A stretch of DNA of 64,000 nt from Streptomyces sp. MP131-18 (GTDB lineage Bacteria > Actinomycetota > Actinomycetes > Streptomycetales > Streptomycetaceae), in assembly GCF_001984575.1 (NCBI RefSeq), contig NZ_LZNS01000001.1, forward strand, positions 623,938 through 687,937. The letters run 5' to 3'. The notes beneath the pieces are model-generated. The model was given only the letters and a program-made list of their open reading frames with translations, was not told the DNA's origin and made no database searches. Below are positions 44,946 through 53,995 of this stretch, piece after piece. A program made the translations under genes and the position numbers. Positions within the stretch are counted from its first letter, which is position 1, and every line of letters starts with the position of its first letter.

Positions 44946-45784
44946 CTGCCACTGCCACAGTCCCCCCACCCGTGCGGCCCGCCCCGCGCGGCGGCCGGGG
45001 CCGCCCGGCGCGAAGCCCCCACAGGGCGCTGCTCGGCCTGGCCGGCGTCGCGACATTCCTGTGCCTGCTGGAGCTGCTGCCGCGCACCGGCCTGGTCAAC
45101 TCCCGCTTCCTGCCGCCGTTCTCGGACATGGCCGAGGCGCTGGGCGAACGGGCGGGGACCGGCGAGTTCTGGCGGGCGCTCGGCGACACGCTGACCACCT
45201 GGAGCATCGGCCTCGGCATCGCGCTGGCCGCCGGGGTCGTCATCGGCATGCTCATCGGCTCCGTGCGGGTGCTCCGCGAAACCACCGCCTCCGTCATCGA
45301 GTTCCTGCGGCCCATCCCCTCCGTGGCGCTGATCCCGCTGGCGGTGCTGATGTACGGCACCGGCCGCGAGGCAACCCTGCTGCTGGTGATCTACGCCGCG
45401 TTCTGGCAGATCCTGCTCCAGGTACTGGCCGGGGTGCAGGACGTGGACCCGGTGGCCAGGGACACCGCCCGCAGCTACCGCTTCCGGTTCCTGACCGAAG
45501 TGACGCGCCTGGTGTGGCCGACGACGCTGCCGTACGCGGTGGTCGGCTTCCGGCTGGCCGCGAGCGTCGCGCTGATCCTCACCGTCACCGGCGAACTCAT
45601 CATCGGCACCCCGGGACTCGGCCGGCTCATCGCCGTGGCCCAGACCTCGGGCGCGGTGGCGTCGATGTACGCGCTGGTCATCGTGACCGGTCTGCTCGGC
45701 GTGGCCGTGAACCTCCTGGCCCGGCTCGTCGAGCGCCGCGTGCTGCGCTGGCATCCCTCCGTGCGACAGGAGTCCGCGTCATGA
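44942..45784 (+). CDS. SsuC/TauC-type ABC transporter permease (1)
   Basis: 280 aa, six membrane helices after a basic, Pro-rich N-terminus. It carries the binding-protein-dependent transport EAA-type loop (LQVLAGVQDVDPVARDTARS) and TTLPYAVVGFRLAASVALI. With the next gene it forms a heterodimeric channel; most SsuC systems use one permease, so two distinct ones here are less usual. Coupled (ATGA) to the next gene. Confidence 0.92.
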   Translation: MTATATVPPPVRPAPRGGRGRPARSPHRALLGLAGVATFLCLLELLPRTGLVNSRFLPPFSDMAEALGERAGTGEFWRALGDTLTTWSIGLGIALAAGVVIGMLIGSVRVLRETTASVIEFLRPIPSVALIPLAVLMYGTGREATLLLVIYAAFWQILLQVLAGVQDVDPVARDTARSYRFRFLTEVTRLVWPTTLPYAVVGFRLAASVALILTVTGELIIGTPGLGRLIAVAQTSGAVASMYALVIVTGLLGVAVNLLARLVERRVLRWHPSVRQESAS

Positions 45785-46635
45785 CCGTCTTCTCCCCGCG
45801 GGCCGCCGCGCCACTCGCCCGTTCCGCCACTCGCCGCGGCACCGGCCGCAGGGCCCTGGCCGCCGCCCGCCGCACCCTGGTCGTGCTGGGCCTGCCCGCG
45901 GTGCTGATCGCCGTGTGGTGGCTGGTGTCGGAGGAGTACCACAGCTTCTACTTCCCGCCGCTGCGCGAGATCGTGGAGACCTTCGGCCCCACGTGGTTCG
46001 AAGGCCGCATCACCGGCGATGTGGTGCCGTCCCTGACCCGGCTGCTGTCCGGGTACGCGCTGGCCGTGGTGCTCGGCGTCGTGCTGGGCGTCCTCATCGG
46101 TTCCTCGGCCAAGCTGCGCGCCTTCGCCGAGCCCGTCCTGGAGTTCTTCCGGGCGATTCCCCCACCGGTGATGGTGCCGATCCTCATGCTGTTCTTCGGC
46201 ATCGGCACCACGATGAAGGTCATCGTGATCGCCACCGGGGCCGTGTGGCCGATCCTGCTCAACACCGTCGAAGGCGTGCGCGGCATCGACCCGCTGCTGC
46301 GCGACACGGCCCGCACCTACCGCCTGCGCCCGCTGACGCGGCTGCGGACGCTGGTGCTGCGCGGAGCGAGCCCGCAGATCTTCACCGGCGCGCGGCAGGC
46401 GCTGTCCATCGCGATCATCCTCATGGTGATCTCGGAGATGTTCGCGGCGAACAACGGCCTCGGGTTCTCCATCGTCCAGTTCCAACGCAGCTTCGCGCTC
46501 CCCGAGATGTGGACCGGCATCCTCCTGCTCGGCCTCGTGGGCGTGCTGCTCTCCCTGATCTTCCGCGCCGTCGAGCGCGTCGTGCTCGCCTGGTACCGCG
46601 GGCAGCGCCAGTCTCAACGAGGAGGCAACCGATGA
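45781..46635 (+). CDS. SsuC/TauC-type ABC transporter permease (2)
   Basis: 284 aa paralogue of the preceding permease, with the same six-helix order. The coupling loop reads LLNTVEGVRGIDPLLRDTAR and the next helix begins GASPQIFTGARQALSIAII. ATG 45781 overlaps the previous stop and its own stop overlaps the ATPase start, so the three proteins are produced together. Imports the aromatic or amide substrate of the locus (inference). Confidence 0.92.
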   Translation: MTVFSPRAAAPLARSATRRGTGRRALAAARRTLVVLGLPAVLIAVWWLVSEEYHSFYFPPLREIVETFGPTWFEGRITGDVVPSLTRLLSGYALAVVLGVVLGVLIGSSAKLRAFAEPVLEFFRAIPPPVMVPILMLFFGIGTTMKVIVIATGAVWPILLNTVEGVRGIDPLLRDTARTYRLRPLTRLRTLVLRGASPQIFTGARQALSIAIILMVISEMFAANNGLGFSIVQFQRSFALPEMWTGILLLGLVGVLLSLIFRAVERVVLAWYRGQRQSQRGGNR

Positions 46636-47501
46636 CCACCGCAACCGACCGACCGGCCACCGCCACCCGCATGCTCTCGGTGCGCGGCCTGCACAAGGTG
46701 TACGAGTCCGCCGGCCGGCCCACCGAGGCGATCCGGGACCTGACCTTCGACATCGCGGCCGGCGAGATGGTCTGCATCGTCGGCCCCTCCGGGGCCGGCA
46801 AGACGACGCTGCTGCGCTGCATCGCCGGGCTGCTGCCGCCCACGGGCGGCGACATCTCCCTGGAGGGCAGGCCGGTCGCGGGGCCGCCCAAGGGCATGGC
46901 CGTCGTCTTCCAGGACTACGCGCGCAGCCTCTTCCCCTGGCTCACCGTCGCGCAGAACGTCGAACTGCCCCTGCGCGAGAAGAGGCTGCCCAAGGCGGAG
47001 CGGCACCGCCTGGTCGAGCGGTCGCTGGAGGCCGTCGGCCTCGCGGACGTGCCCCGCTCCTACCCCTGGCAGCTGTCGGGCGGCATGCAGCAGCGCGTCG
47101 CCATCGCCCGCGCCGTCGCCTACGAACCGCACATCCTGATGATGGACGAGCCGTTCGCCGCGGTCGACGCCCAGACCCGCGCCGACCTGGAGGACCTGGT
47201 CCGCGACCTGTGGCACCGGCTCGGAATCACGCTGCTGTTCGTCACGCACGACATCGACGAGGCCATCTACCTGGGCCGCCGGGTACTGGTCCTGTCCGGC
47301 AGACCCACCGTGATCATGGAGGACGTCGCCGTCGACCTGCCGGACGAACGGGACCAGCTCGGCACGCGCAATCTGCCGCGCTTCGGCGAACTCCGCGCCC
47401 ACGTCTACGAGCTGGTGCAGAAGGCGAAACGCGGCCACCGCCCCGAGAACGAACCCGACGCCGGCGCGTCCGGCGCGGTCGGGAAGGAGTTTCCGGCATG
47501 A
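46632..47501 (+). CDS. SsuB/TauB-type ABC transporter ATP-binding protein
   Basis: 289 aa. P-loop GPSGAGKT (51-58), Q-loop VVFQDYARSLFPW, signature LSGGMQQR, Walker B ILMMDEPFAAVD, switch FVTHDIDEAI. The LFPWLTVAQNV segment is characteristic of the nitrate/sulfonate/taurine subgroup. Start ATG 46632 has GGAGG upstream. Its C-terminus has a charged tail (GHRPENEPDAGASG) before the coupled dioxygenase gene. Confidence 0.94.
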   Translation: MTTATDRPATATRMLSVRGLHKVYESAGRPTEAIRDLTFDIAAGEMVCIVGPSGAGKTTLLRCIAGLLPPTGGDISLEGRPVAGPPKGMAVVFQDYARSLFPWLTVAQNVELPLREKRLPKAERHRLVERSLEAVGLADVPRSYPWQLSGGMQQRVAIARAVAYEPHILMMDEPFAAVDAQTRADLEDLVRDLWHRLGITLLFVTHDIDEAIYLGRRVLVLSGRPTVIMEDVAVDLPDERDQLGTRNLPRFGELRAHVYELVQKAKRGHRPENEPDAGASGAVGKEFPA

Positions 47502-48622
47502 CCACCGAGCGGCACACCACCGACACCACCGACCACGGCTCCGTCCACAATGCGATGACGGGGGAGGACAGCCCCGAACTGACGCGGCTGTACGAGGACT
47601 TCGACGCCGAGCACCTCGTTCCGCTGTGGACGCAGCTCGGGGACCTCATGCCCATGCACCCCGCGCCCGCCGCGCGGGCGCACGTGTGGCGCTGGAGCAC
47701 GCTGTACCCGCTCGCGCAACGGGCCGGCGACCTGGTGCCCGTCGGCCGGGGCGGTGAGCGGCGGGCCATCGCCCTCGCCAACCCCGGGCTGTCCGGCCGC
47801 GCGTACGCGACGCCGACGCTGTGGGCCGCGATCCAGTACCTCGGCCCCAAGGAGACCGCGCCCGAACACCGGCACGCGCAGAACGCGTTCCGCTTCGTCG
47901 TGGAGGGCGAGGGCGTGTGGACGGTCGTCGACGGCGATCCGGTGCGGATGAGCCGCGGCGACTTCCTGCTGACCCCGGGCTGGCACTTCCACGGCCACCA
48001 CAACGAGACGGACCGGCCGATGGCCTGGCTGGACGGGCTGGACATCCCGTTCGCGCACTACACGGACACCGGCTTCTTCGAATTCGGCTCGGACCGGGTC
48101 ACCGACTACGCCACGCCCAACTACTCGCGCGGCGAACGCCTGTGGTGCCACCCCGGGCTGCGCCCGCTGTCCGGCCTGCGCGACACGGTCTCCTCCCCCA
48201 TCGGCGCCTACCGCTGGGAGCACACCGACCGCGCCCTGACCGAGCAACTGCTGCTTGAGGAGGAGGGCCTGCCGGCGACGGTGGAGCAGGGCCACGCCGC
48301 GGTCCGCTACGTGAACCCGACCACCGGCGGCGACGTGATGCCCACGATCCGCGCCGAGTTCCACCGGCTGCGCCCCGGCACGGCCACCGCCACCCGGCGC
48401 GAGGTCGGCTCGTGCGTCTTCCAGGTCTTCGAGGGCCGCGGGCAGGTGGTGCTCGGCGGAACGGAACACCGCGTGGAGAAGGGCGACCTGTTCACCGTGC
48501 CGTCCTGGGTGCCGTGGTCCCTGCGGGCCGAGTCGCCGTTCGACCTGTTCCGTTTCTCCGACGCGCCCGTGATGGAGCGTCTGCACTTCGCCCGTACCCA
48601 CATCGAAGGAGAAGACCGATGA
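47498..48622 (+). CDS. Gentisate 1,2-dioxygenase
   Basis: 374 aa bicupin. The first cupin has H124 and H126 in APEHRHAQNAFRF and the WHFHGHH stretch (H163/H165) expected to complete the Fe2+ site; a second cupin follows (CVFQVFEGRGQVVLGG). Typical length for the family. Catalyses O2-dependent ring opening of gentisate to maleylpyruvate. The next two genes encode the following steps, which supports the call. ATG overlaps the ATPase stop (ATGA). Confidence 0.92.
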   Translation: MTTERHTTDTTDHGSVHNAMTGEDSPELTRLYEDFDAEHLVPLWTQLGDLMPMHPAPAARAHVWRWSTLYPLAQRAGDLVPVGRGGERRAIALANPGLSGRAYATPTLWAAIQYLGPKETAPEHRHAQNAFRFVVEGEGVWTVVDGDPVRMSRGDFLLTPGWHFHGHHNETDRPMAWLDGLDIPFAHYTDTGFFEFGSDRVTDYATPNYSRGERLWCHPGLRPLSGLRDTVSSPIGAYRWEHTDRALTEQLLLEEEGLPATVEQGHAAVRYVNPTTGGDVMPTIRAEFHRLRPGTATATRREVGSCVFQVFEGRGQVVLGGTEHRVEKGDLFTVPSWVPWSLRAESPFDLFRFSDAPVMERLHFARTHIEGEDR

Positions 48623-49461
48623 GACTGGCCACCATGCGGCTGCCCGGCGGCGCCACGACGGCGGTGCGGGTGGACGGCGGCACCGCGACGGAGCTGGGCT
48701 TCGCGGACGTCGGCGCGCTGCTGCGCGCCGGCGCCCTGGACCACGCGGCCACCGCCGCCGGCCGGGAGCACGCGTTCGAACGGGCCGACCTCGCCCCCGT
48801 CGTGCCCACCCCGGGAAAGATCCTGTGCGTGGGCCTCAACTACCGCGGTCACATCCTGGAGATGGGCCGGGAACTGCCCACGGCGCCAACCGTGTTCACC
48901 AAGTACCCCGAAGCCCTGATCGGCCCCGCCGATCAGGTGCTGCTGCCGCCGGAGTCCTCCCAGGTGGACTGGGAGGGCGAGCTGGCCGTGGTCGTCGGCT
49001 CCGAGGTGCGGCGGGCGGACCGCGCCGCCGCGGAGCGCGCCATCGCCGGATACGCGGTGCTCAACGACGTCACCATGCGCGACTGGCAGTACCGCACGAT
49101 GCAGTGGCTCCCCGGCAAGTCCTTCGAGCACACCACCCCGTTCGGCCCCGTGCTGGTCACCCCCGACGAGTTCACGCCCGGCGGCGACCTGGTCACGGCC
49201 GTGGACGGCGAGGAGGTGCAGCGCACCAGGACCGACGACCTGGTCTTCGGCCCCGCCGAGCTGATCTCCTACCTCTCCACGATCCTCACCCTGCGGCCGG
49301 GGGACGTCATCGCCACCGGAACGCCGGGCGGCGTGGGCCACGCCCGCAAACCCGCCCGCTACCTCGCCCCCGGACAGGTGCTGACCACCACCGTCGAGGG
49401 CATCGGCACACTGACCAACACCGCGGTCGCCGAGCAGGTGCCCGCGGCAGCAGGCACGTGA
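48619..49461 (+). CDS. Fumarylacetoacetate hydrolase family (fumarylpyruvate hydrolase)
   Basis: 280 aa. FAH fold with metal ligands E119 and E121 (DWEGELAVVVG) and D150 (VLNDVTMRD), plus KILCVGLNYRGHILEMG and GDVIATGTPGGVG. By position after gentisate dioxygenase and before maleylpyruvate isomerase it should split fumarylpyruvate into fumarate and pyruvate. ATG coupled to the previous stop. Confidence 0.92.
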   Translation: MRLATMRLPGGATTAVRVDGGTATELGFADVGALLRAGALDHAATAAGREHAFERADLAPVVPTPGKILCVGLNYRGHILEMGRELPTAPTVFTKYPEALIGPADQVLLPPESSQVDWEGELAVVVGSEVRRADRAAAERAIAGYAVLNDVTMRDWQYRTMQWLPGKSFEHTTPFGPVLVTPDEFTPGGDLVTAVDGEEVQRTRTDDLVFGPAELISYLSTILTLRPGDVIATGTPGGVGHARKPARYLAPGQVLTTTVEGIGTLTNTAVAEQVPAAAGT

Positions 49462-50249
49462 ACGGCGCGGGCACCGCCCTGGACGAGGCCCGCGCGGCGC
49501 TGCGCGCCCGGCAGGGCGCCGGCGCGCGGTACGACGCGGACGGCGCCCCGCACACCGAGCTGGCGTGGGCGCGCGCCGGCACCGCGTTCTTCGCCCGCGC
49601 CCTGACGGAGCTGTCCGACGCGGACCTCTCCGCGCCCTCGCTGCTGCCGGGCTGGGACCGGCGCGCGCTGATCGCGCACGTCGGCTACAACGCCCGTGCC
49701 CTGACGCGGCTGTGCACGTGGGGCCGCACCGGCACCGAGTGCCCGATGTACGCCTCGCCGCGGCAGCGGGCGGAGGAGATCGCCCGCGGCGCGACACTGC
49801 CCGCACGGGCGCTGCGTTCGCTCTTCGCGCACTCCGAGGTCCACTTGAACGTGGAGTGGCGGGATCTGCCAGGACCGGCCTGGGACGCGAGCGTGGTCAC
49901 CGCGCAGGGCCGGACGGTGCCGCTGCGGGAGACGGCTTGGATGCGCACCCGCGAGGTGTGGGTGCACGCCGTCGACCTCGGCGGCGGCGGCGGCGGGTTC
50001 CGCGACGTCCCGCCCGGCCTGCTCGACCGGCTGGCGGCCGACGTGCTCGCCGCGTGGGAACGGCGCGGGGAGCGCCCCGCGCTGACACTCGCCGCCACCG
50101 ACCGGGACGCCCCGCTCGCGGTCGCGCCCGGTGGCGGGCCGACCGTCACGGGCACGGCCGCCGACCTGACCCGCTGGCTCACCGGGCGCGGGACACGGCG
50201 GCTGACCTGCGACCACGGCGAACTGCCCCGGCTGCCGCGCTGGTTGTAG
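49458..50249 (+). CDS. Mycothiol-dependent maleylpyruvate isomerase
   Basis: 263 aa, DinB/MDMPI fold. Candidate zinc triad: H74 (LIAHVGYNARAL), E166 and H170 (MRTREVWVHAVDL), the pattern known from the Corynebacterium enzyme. It converts maleylpyruvate to fumarylpyruvate using mycothiol, consistent with an actinobacterium. Some family members are annotated as mycothiol transferases, but the operon argues for the isomerase. GTG 49458 overlaps the FAH gene stop; last gene of the operon. Confidence 0.9.
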   Translation: MNGAGTALDEARAALRARQGAGARYDADGAPHTELAWARAGTAFFARALTELSDADLSAPSLLPGWDRRALIAHVGYNARALTRLCTWGRTGTECPMYASPRQRAEEIARGATLPARALRSLFAHSEVHLNVEWRDLPGPAWDASVVTAQGRTVPLRETAWMRTREVWVHAVDLGGGGGGFRDVPPGLLDRLAADVLAAWERRGERPALTLAATDRDAPLAVAPGGGPTVTGTAADLTRWLTGRGTRRLTCDHGELPRLPRWL

Positions 50250-50265
50250 ATATCGCCGGGACGTC

Positions 50266-50886
50266 TCAGGCCGCGGCCTCCAGCGCCAGCAGGTGGTGTT
50301 TGGCCGCCGCTCCCCCGGCGTAGCCGCCGGCCGAACCGTCGGAACGGACGACGCGGTGGCAGGGGATGACGAGCGGCAGCGGATTGGTGGCGCAGGCGGT
50401 GCCCACCGCACGAACGGCCCTGGGACTGCCCGCGGCGGCGGCGACCCGCGCGTAGCTCTCGGTGCTGCCGTAGGCGATCCGCGGCAGCTGGGCCAGCACT
50501 TCGCGCCGGAAGCCCTTGGCGAGCGCGAGATCGAGCGGCAGGTCGAAGCGGGTGCGGCGGCCGGCGAAGTACTCGTCGAGCTGGCGGCCCGCGGCATCCA
50601 GCCGCGCCGGGGCCGCGAGGATACGCGGGCTGACGCGTTCCGCCAGGTCGGCCAGGACGGCTTCGTGGTCCTGGACGGCGAAGGCGACGCGCACCAGCCC
50701 GCGTTCCGTCGCCGCGAGCAGCAGGCTCCCGACCGGGGTGTCGACGGTGCGGTAGGCGACGTCGAGCAGGCCGGAGCGTTCGGCCCGCTCCGCGAGGCGG
50801 GCCCGCAGACGGTCGAGGGCCGCGGGGTCGTGGGCGGGCAGCGACGCGAGAAGCCGCTCCTCCGGGGTGCCGGACGTGGTGGTCAT
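50266..50886 (-). CDS. ogt: Methylated-DNA--protein-cysteine methyltransferase (Ogt/MGMT)
   Basis: 206 aa. Active-site IPCHRVV with acceptor C176, helix-turn-helix preceding it (GSTESYARVAAAAGSPRAVR), and SDGSAGGYAGG after it. Repairs O6-alkylguanine by suicide transfer to Cys. The N-terminal domain is longer than the minimal family. ATG overlaps the ECF sigma factor stop (ATGA), a recurrent actinobacterial pair suggesting the sigma factor drives its expression. Confidence 0.94.
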   Translation of the reverse strand: MTTTSGTPEERLLASLPAHDPAALDRLRARLAERAERSGLLDVAYRTVDTPVGSLLLAATERGLVRVAFAVQDHEAVLADLAERVSPRILAAPARLDAAGRQLDEYFAGRRTRFDLPLDLALAKGFRREVLAQLPRIAYGSTESYARVAAAAGSPRAVRAVGTACATNPLPLVIPCHRVVRSDGSAGGYAGGAAAKHHLLALEAAA

Positions 50887-51377
50887 CGGTCCGCTCCTGT
50901 CTGGTCGGCGGGGCGCGCGGGGTAGGTGCCACGGAGTTTCCTGATGCCGTCGGCGGCGGCCCTGCGCGCGGCGTCGGGCGTTCCGCCCGTGATGGCGGCG
51001 ATCTCCCGGTAGGGCAGCCCGGCCAGGTAGTGGTAGGCGACGGCGGCGCGCTGGCGTTCCGGCAGGGCCCGCAGGGCGTTCCACAGGTCGCCGTCCCAGG
51101 CGTCGGGCCGCCCGGTCTCGGCGGGGCGCTCGGGGACGTCCCCGACCGGCAGCGCGCGGCGCCGGTTGGCGCGCAGCATGTCGATGGCCTTGCGGTGGGC
51201 GATCGTCACCAGCCACGCCTGGACGTTGGCCCCCGGCGGCAGGTCCGGATAGGCGCGCATCGCGGCGAGGAACGTCTCGGCCCACGCGTCCTCCGCGTCG
51301 TCGGGTCCGAGAACGGCCCGGCACACGCGGAGCACCACGGGCCCGTGGTCGGTCACGATGCGCTCGAAAGGTTCCAT
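50883..51377 (-). CDS. ECF-type RNA polymerase sigma factor
   Basis: 164 aa with sigma-70 regions 2 and 4 only: region 2 DDAEDAWAETFLAAMRAYPD and NVQAWLVTIAHRKAIDMLRA, region 4 ALPERQRAAVAYHYLAGLPY. No anti-sigma gene is adjacent; instead the ogt gene is coupled. Likely controls an alkylation or general stress response. ATG 51377 was chosen because it starts at MEPFERIVTDHG. Confidence 0.92.
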   Translation of the reverse strand: MEPFERIVTDHGPVVLRVCRAVLGPDDAEDAWAETFLAAMRAYPDLPPGANVQAWLVTIAHRKAIDMLRANRRRALPVGDVPERPAETGRPDAWDGDLWNALRALPERQRAAVAYHYLAGLPYREIAAITGGTPDAARRAAADGIRKLRGTYPARPADQTGADR

Positions 51378-51563
51378 GGTCACACCCCGTAGACGTCCCG
51401 CCGGGCCGGAACGTGAGACGGTACCGCGGGTTTTTCCACGCCGCCCTCCTCCTCGTCTGTGCTGGTTGCCCGCCCGGTCACTCCTGTGACAGCGTGATGT
51501 AGCGATAAAACACCGCTGGTCGGGGCATTGCTGGCGTCGGCCCGATCCGGGAGGCCCCTCCGA

Positions 51564-52835
51564 ATGGCGAAGGCTGCCATAGACCCGCGGACCGCACGCT
51601 GGCGCGCCGCGCTGTTCGCCATGTTCCTGCTGCCCGGCGTGGCGATGTCCTCCTGGATCACGCGGACGCCGGACATCCGCGACCGGGTCGGCGCCTCGAC
51701 GGCCGAGATGGGGCTGATCATCTTCGGCCTCTCCATCGGCGCGATGGCCGGCGTCCTCTGCTCGGCCTCGCTGGTGGCCCGGTACGGCGGGCGCGCGGTG
51801 ACCACGGGGGGCGCCGCGGTCAATCTGGCAGGGCTCGCGGTGGTGGCGCTCGGCGCCGGAGCGGGCAGCGGCGCGGTGGTGTTCTGCGGCCTGGCGCTGT
51901 TCGGCGCGGGCAGCGGCCTGATGGAGATCGCGGTGAACGTCGAGGGCGCCGCGGTGGAACGCGTGATCGGACGGCCGGTACTGCCCGCCCTGCACGGCTG
52001 CTTCAGCGCCGGCACGTTCGCGGGGGCCACCACCGGAGTCGCGCTGACGGCGGTCGACTTCCCCGTGCAGTGGCACCTTTTGATCGTCGTGCTGCTCGGC
52101 GCCGCCCTGAGCGTGTGGGCCCTGCGGCACGTGCCGCGGGGCACCGGGCAGGAGCGCCCCGGCTCGACCGAGGCGCCGGCCCTCGGGGCCCGGGAGCGGC
52201 TGGCCGTCTGGCGCGAACGGCGCGTGGTGCTGCTCGGCCTCATCGTGCTGGGCATGGCGCTGGCCGAGGGCGCGGCCAACGACTGGCTGCCGCTCATCAT
52301 GGTCGACGGCTACGACCTCGACGCGGCCACCGGCTCCCTCGTCTACGCCCTGTTCGCCGCGTCGATGGCCGTCGGCCGCTTCAGCGGCGAGCGGCTCCTC
52401 TCGCGCTTCGGCCGCGTCACCGTGGTGCGCGCCGGCGCGGTGTGCGCCGCGGTCGGGCTGGCCACCGTCGTGCTCGCGCCCCACCCGGCACCGGCCGCCG
52501 CGGCGGTCGTGCTGTGGGGCCTGGGTGCCGCGCTCGGCTTCCCGCTGACGCTCTCCGCCGCGGGCGACGACCCGCAGGGGGCGGCGGCGCGTGTCAGCGC
52601 CGTGGCGATCACCGGCTACCTGGCGTTCCTCGCCGGGCCGCCCGCCCTCGGCTTCCTCGGGGAGGCGGTCGGGCTGCGCAACGCGATGCTCGCCGTCCTG
52701 GCCGTGGTCCTGCTCGCGGGCACCCTGGCCACCGCCGTCCGCCCGCTGCGCCCGGCACAGCAACCGCCACGGGCGAGCGGCCCGGCCCCGGAACGGGAAA
52801 CGACCGACGACGCCCCACCGGGCAGCCGGGCCTGA
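51564..52835 (+). CDS. MFS transporter
   Basis: 423 aa, about 12 helices. SWITRTPDIRDRVGAS and LPALHGCFSAGTFAGA match the FucP/YbjJ-like MFS group that carries sugars or unknown metabolites. Starts with ATG at 51564 behind GGGAGG. Divergent from the sigma-factor operon. Long Pro/Arg-rich tail after the last helix. Substrate unknown. Confidence 0.88.
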   Translation: MAKAAIDPRTARWRAALFAMFLLPGVAMSSWITRTPDIRDRVGASTAEMGLIIFGLSIGAMAGVLCSASLVARYGGRAVTTGGAAVNLAGLAVVALGAGAGSGAVVFCGLALFGAGSGLMEIAVNVEGAAVERVIGRPVLPALHGCFSAGTFAGATTGVALTAVDFPVQWHLLIVVLLGAALSVWALRHVPRGTGQERPGSTEAPALGARERLAVWRERRVVLLGLIVLGMALAEGAANDWLPLIMVDGYDLDAATGSLVYALFAASMAVGRFSGERLLSRFGRVTVVRAGAVCAAVGLATVVLAPHPAPAAAAVVLWGLGAALGFPLTLSAAGDDPQGAAARVSAVAITGYLAFLAGPPALGFLGEAVGLRNAMLAVLAVVLLAGTLATAVRPLRPAQQPPRASGPAPERETTDDAPPGSRA

Positions 52836-53011
52836 GCCCTTCCTGCTCTCCGGCCAGGAGGCACCCCGGTACCCCTCAGGCGCGATCCGGGCCTTTCGCC
52901 CACGGGGACATCGACGCCCCGGCCGGCCGCTGCGCCGCTGCTCGGGGGCGCATGGGGGCCGCGGCGGGCCCGGCGCCGGCCGTTCCGCGCGGGCTGTACT
53001 GATGATCCGCC

Positions 53012-53920
53012 CTACGGGCTTGCCGCTCCCGCTTCCGATGAGCCCGGCCGCGGGCCTGTGCCGGGCCGCGTTGCCGCCCAGGCTGCGGCGACGAGAGGGC
53101 GATGCGCGTCGGCCCGCCGGATGCACACCCCGATGGTGAGCCGGCCCAGCCCCGGCGGGGTGGGCAGCTGCCGAAGTCCGGTGCGGACGCCGCTGTGCCG
53201 CAGGACGAGGCCGGGGATGACGCCCGTTCCGTAGCCGAGGGCGACAAGAGTGAGCAGCGCTTCGTGCCCGTCGGCCTCGGCAGCGATGTGCGGATGACTG
53301 CCCAGGCTGCGGAACCACTGGTCGGCGGCCGTCCGGACGAGTCCCTTCCGCGGCAGGACGAAGGGCTCGTCGGCGACGGAGAACGGCTCGGCGGCCGGAG
53401 CGGTGCGCCCCTGGACGAGGACCAGCGGAGTGTGCGTGATCTCCCGGGCGAGCAGGGTGGCGGGGACGCGGGCCGGGAGGGCGGCGACGGCGAGATCCGC
53501 CTCGTCCTGGTCGAGGAGGGCGAGGGCGGCGGCGGCATCACCCGTGCGCAGGGAGATGTGCACGCGCGGATGTGCGGTGCGCAAGGGGCCGAGCAGGTCG
53601 GGCAGGAGGCTGTGGCATGCGGTGACGGAGGCGAAAACCCGGAGGTGGCCGCCCAGATCGTCCGCCGTGGTGTCGCCGTCGCGGTAGCGGGACCACAAGT
53701 CCAGGGCGTCGGCCGCATAGCGGCGGAAGGCGCGGCCGTGCGTGGTCAGGGCCACCCCGCGCGGGCCGCGTTCGAGCAACTGGTGCCCGGTCGCGGCCTC
53801 CAGCCGCTGCACGGTCCTGGACAGGGTGGCGGGGCTGACATGGCAATCGGCCGCCGTGCGGGTGTAGCTGAGCGTCTGCGCGAGATGGAGGAAGAGCCGG
53901 TACTGATCGCGGTCCTGCAT
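53012..53920 (-). CDS. LysR-family regulator (IlvY-like)
   Basis: 302 aa. N-terminal helix-turn-helix (LFLHLAQTLSYTRTAADCHV, ATLSRTVQRLEAATG) and a LysR effector domain. The HVSPATLSRTVQRLE helix resembles IlvY. Divergent from a methyltransferase gene, with a 22-bp palindrome in the 75-bp gap, the usual layout for a LysR regulator and its target. C-terminal residues are a Pro/Gly-rich extension. Confidence 0.9.
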   Translation of the reverse strand: MQDRDQYRLFLHLAQTLSYTRTAADCHVSPATLSRTVQRLEAATGHQLLERGPRGVALTTHGRAFRRYAADALDLWSRYRDGDTTADDLGGHLRVFASVTACHSLLPDLLGPLRTAHPRVHISLRTGDAAAALALLDQDEADLAVAALPARVPATLLAREITHTPLVLVQGRTAPAAEPFSVADEPFVLPRKGLVRTAADQWFRSLGSHPHIAAEADGHEALLTLVALGYGTGVIPGLVLRHSGVRTGLRQLPTPPGLGRLTIGVCIRRADAHRPLVAAAWAATRPGTGPRPGSSEAGAASP

Positions 53921-53933
53921 CTTTCACCTTCCG

Positions 53934-53955
53934 CAACATCACCGTGCGTATGTTG
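53934..53955. promoter_or_regulatory. Candidate LysR operator
   Basis: Inverted repeat CAACAT (53934-53939) and ATGTTG (53950-53955), 10 bp apart, in the divergent gap between the LysR gene and a methyltransferase. Fits the LysR T-N11-A arrangement. Confidence 0.45.
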
Positions 53956-53995
53956 TCGTTGCCGCACGGCCGGTGCAGAGTCTACAAACAGGGCC

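Noticed and set aside
51378..51563. GGAA...GTCT ECF-type autoregulatory promoter upstream of the sigma factor
   Set aside because: The spacing between the two elements is about 5 bp shorter than known ECF promoters.
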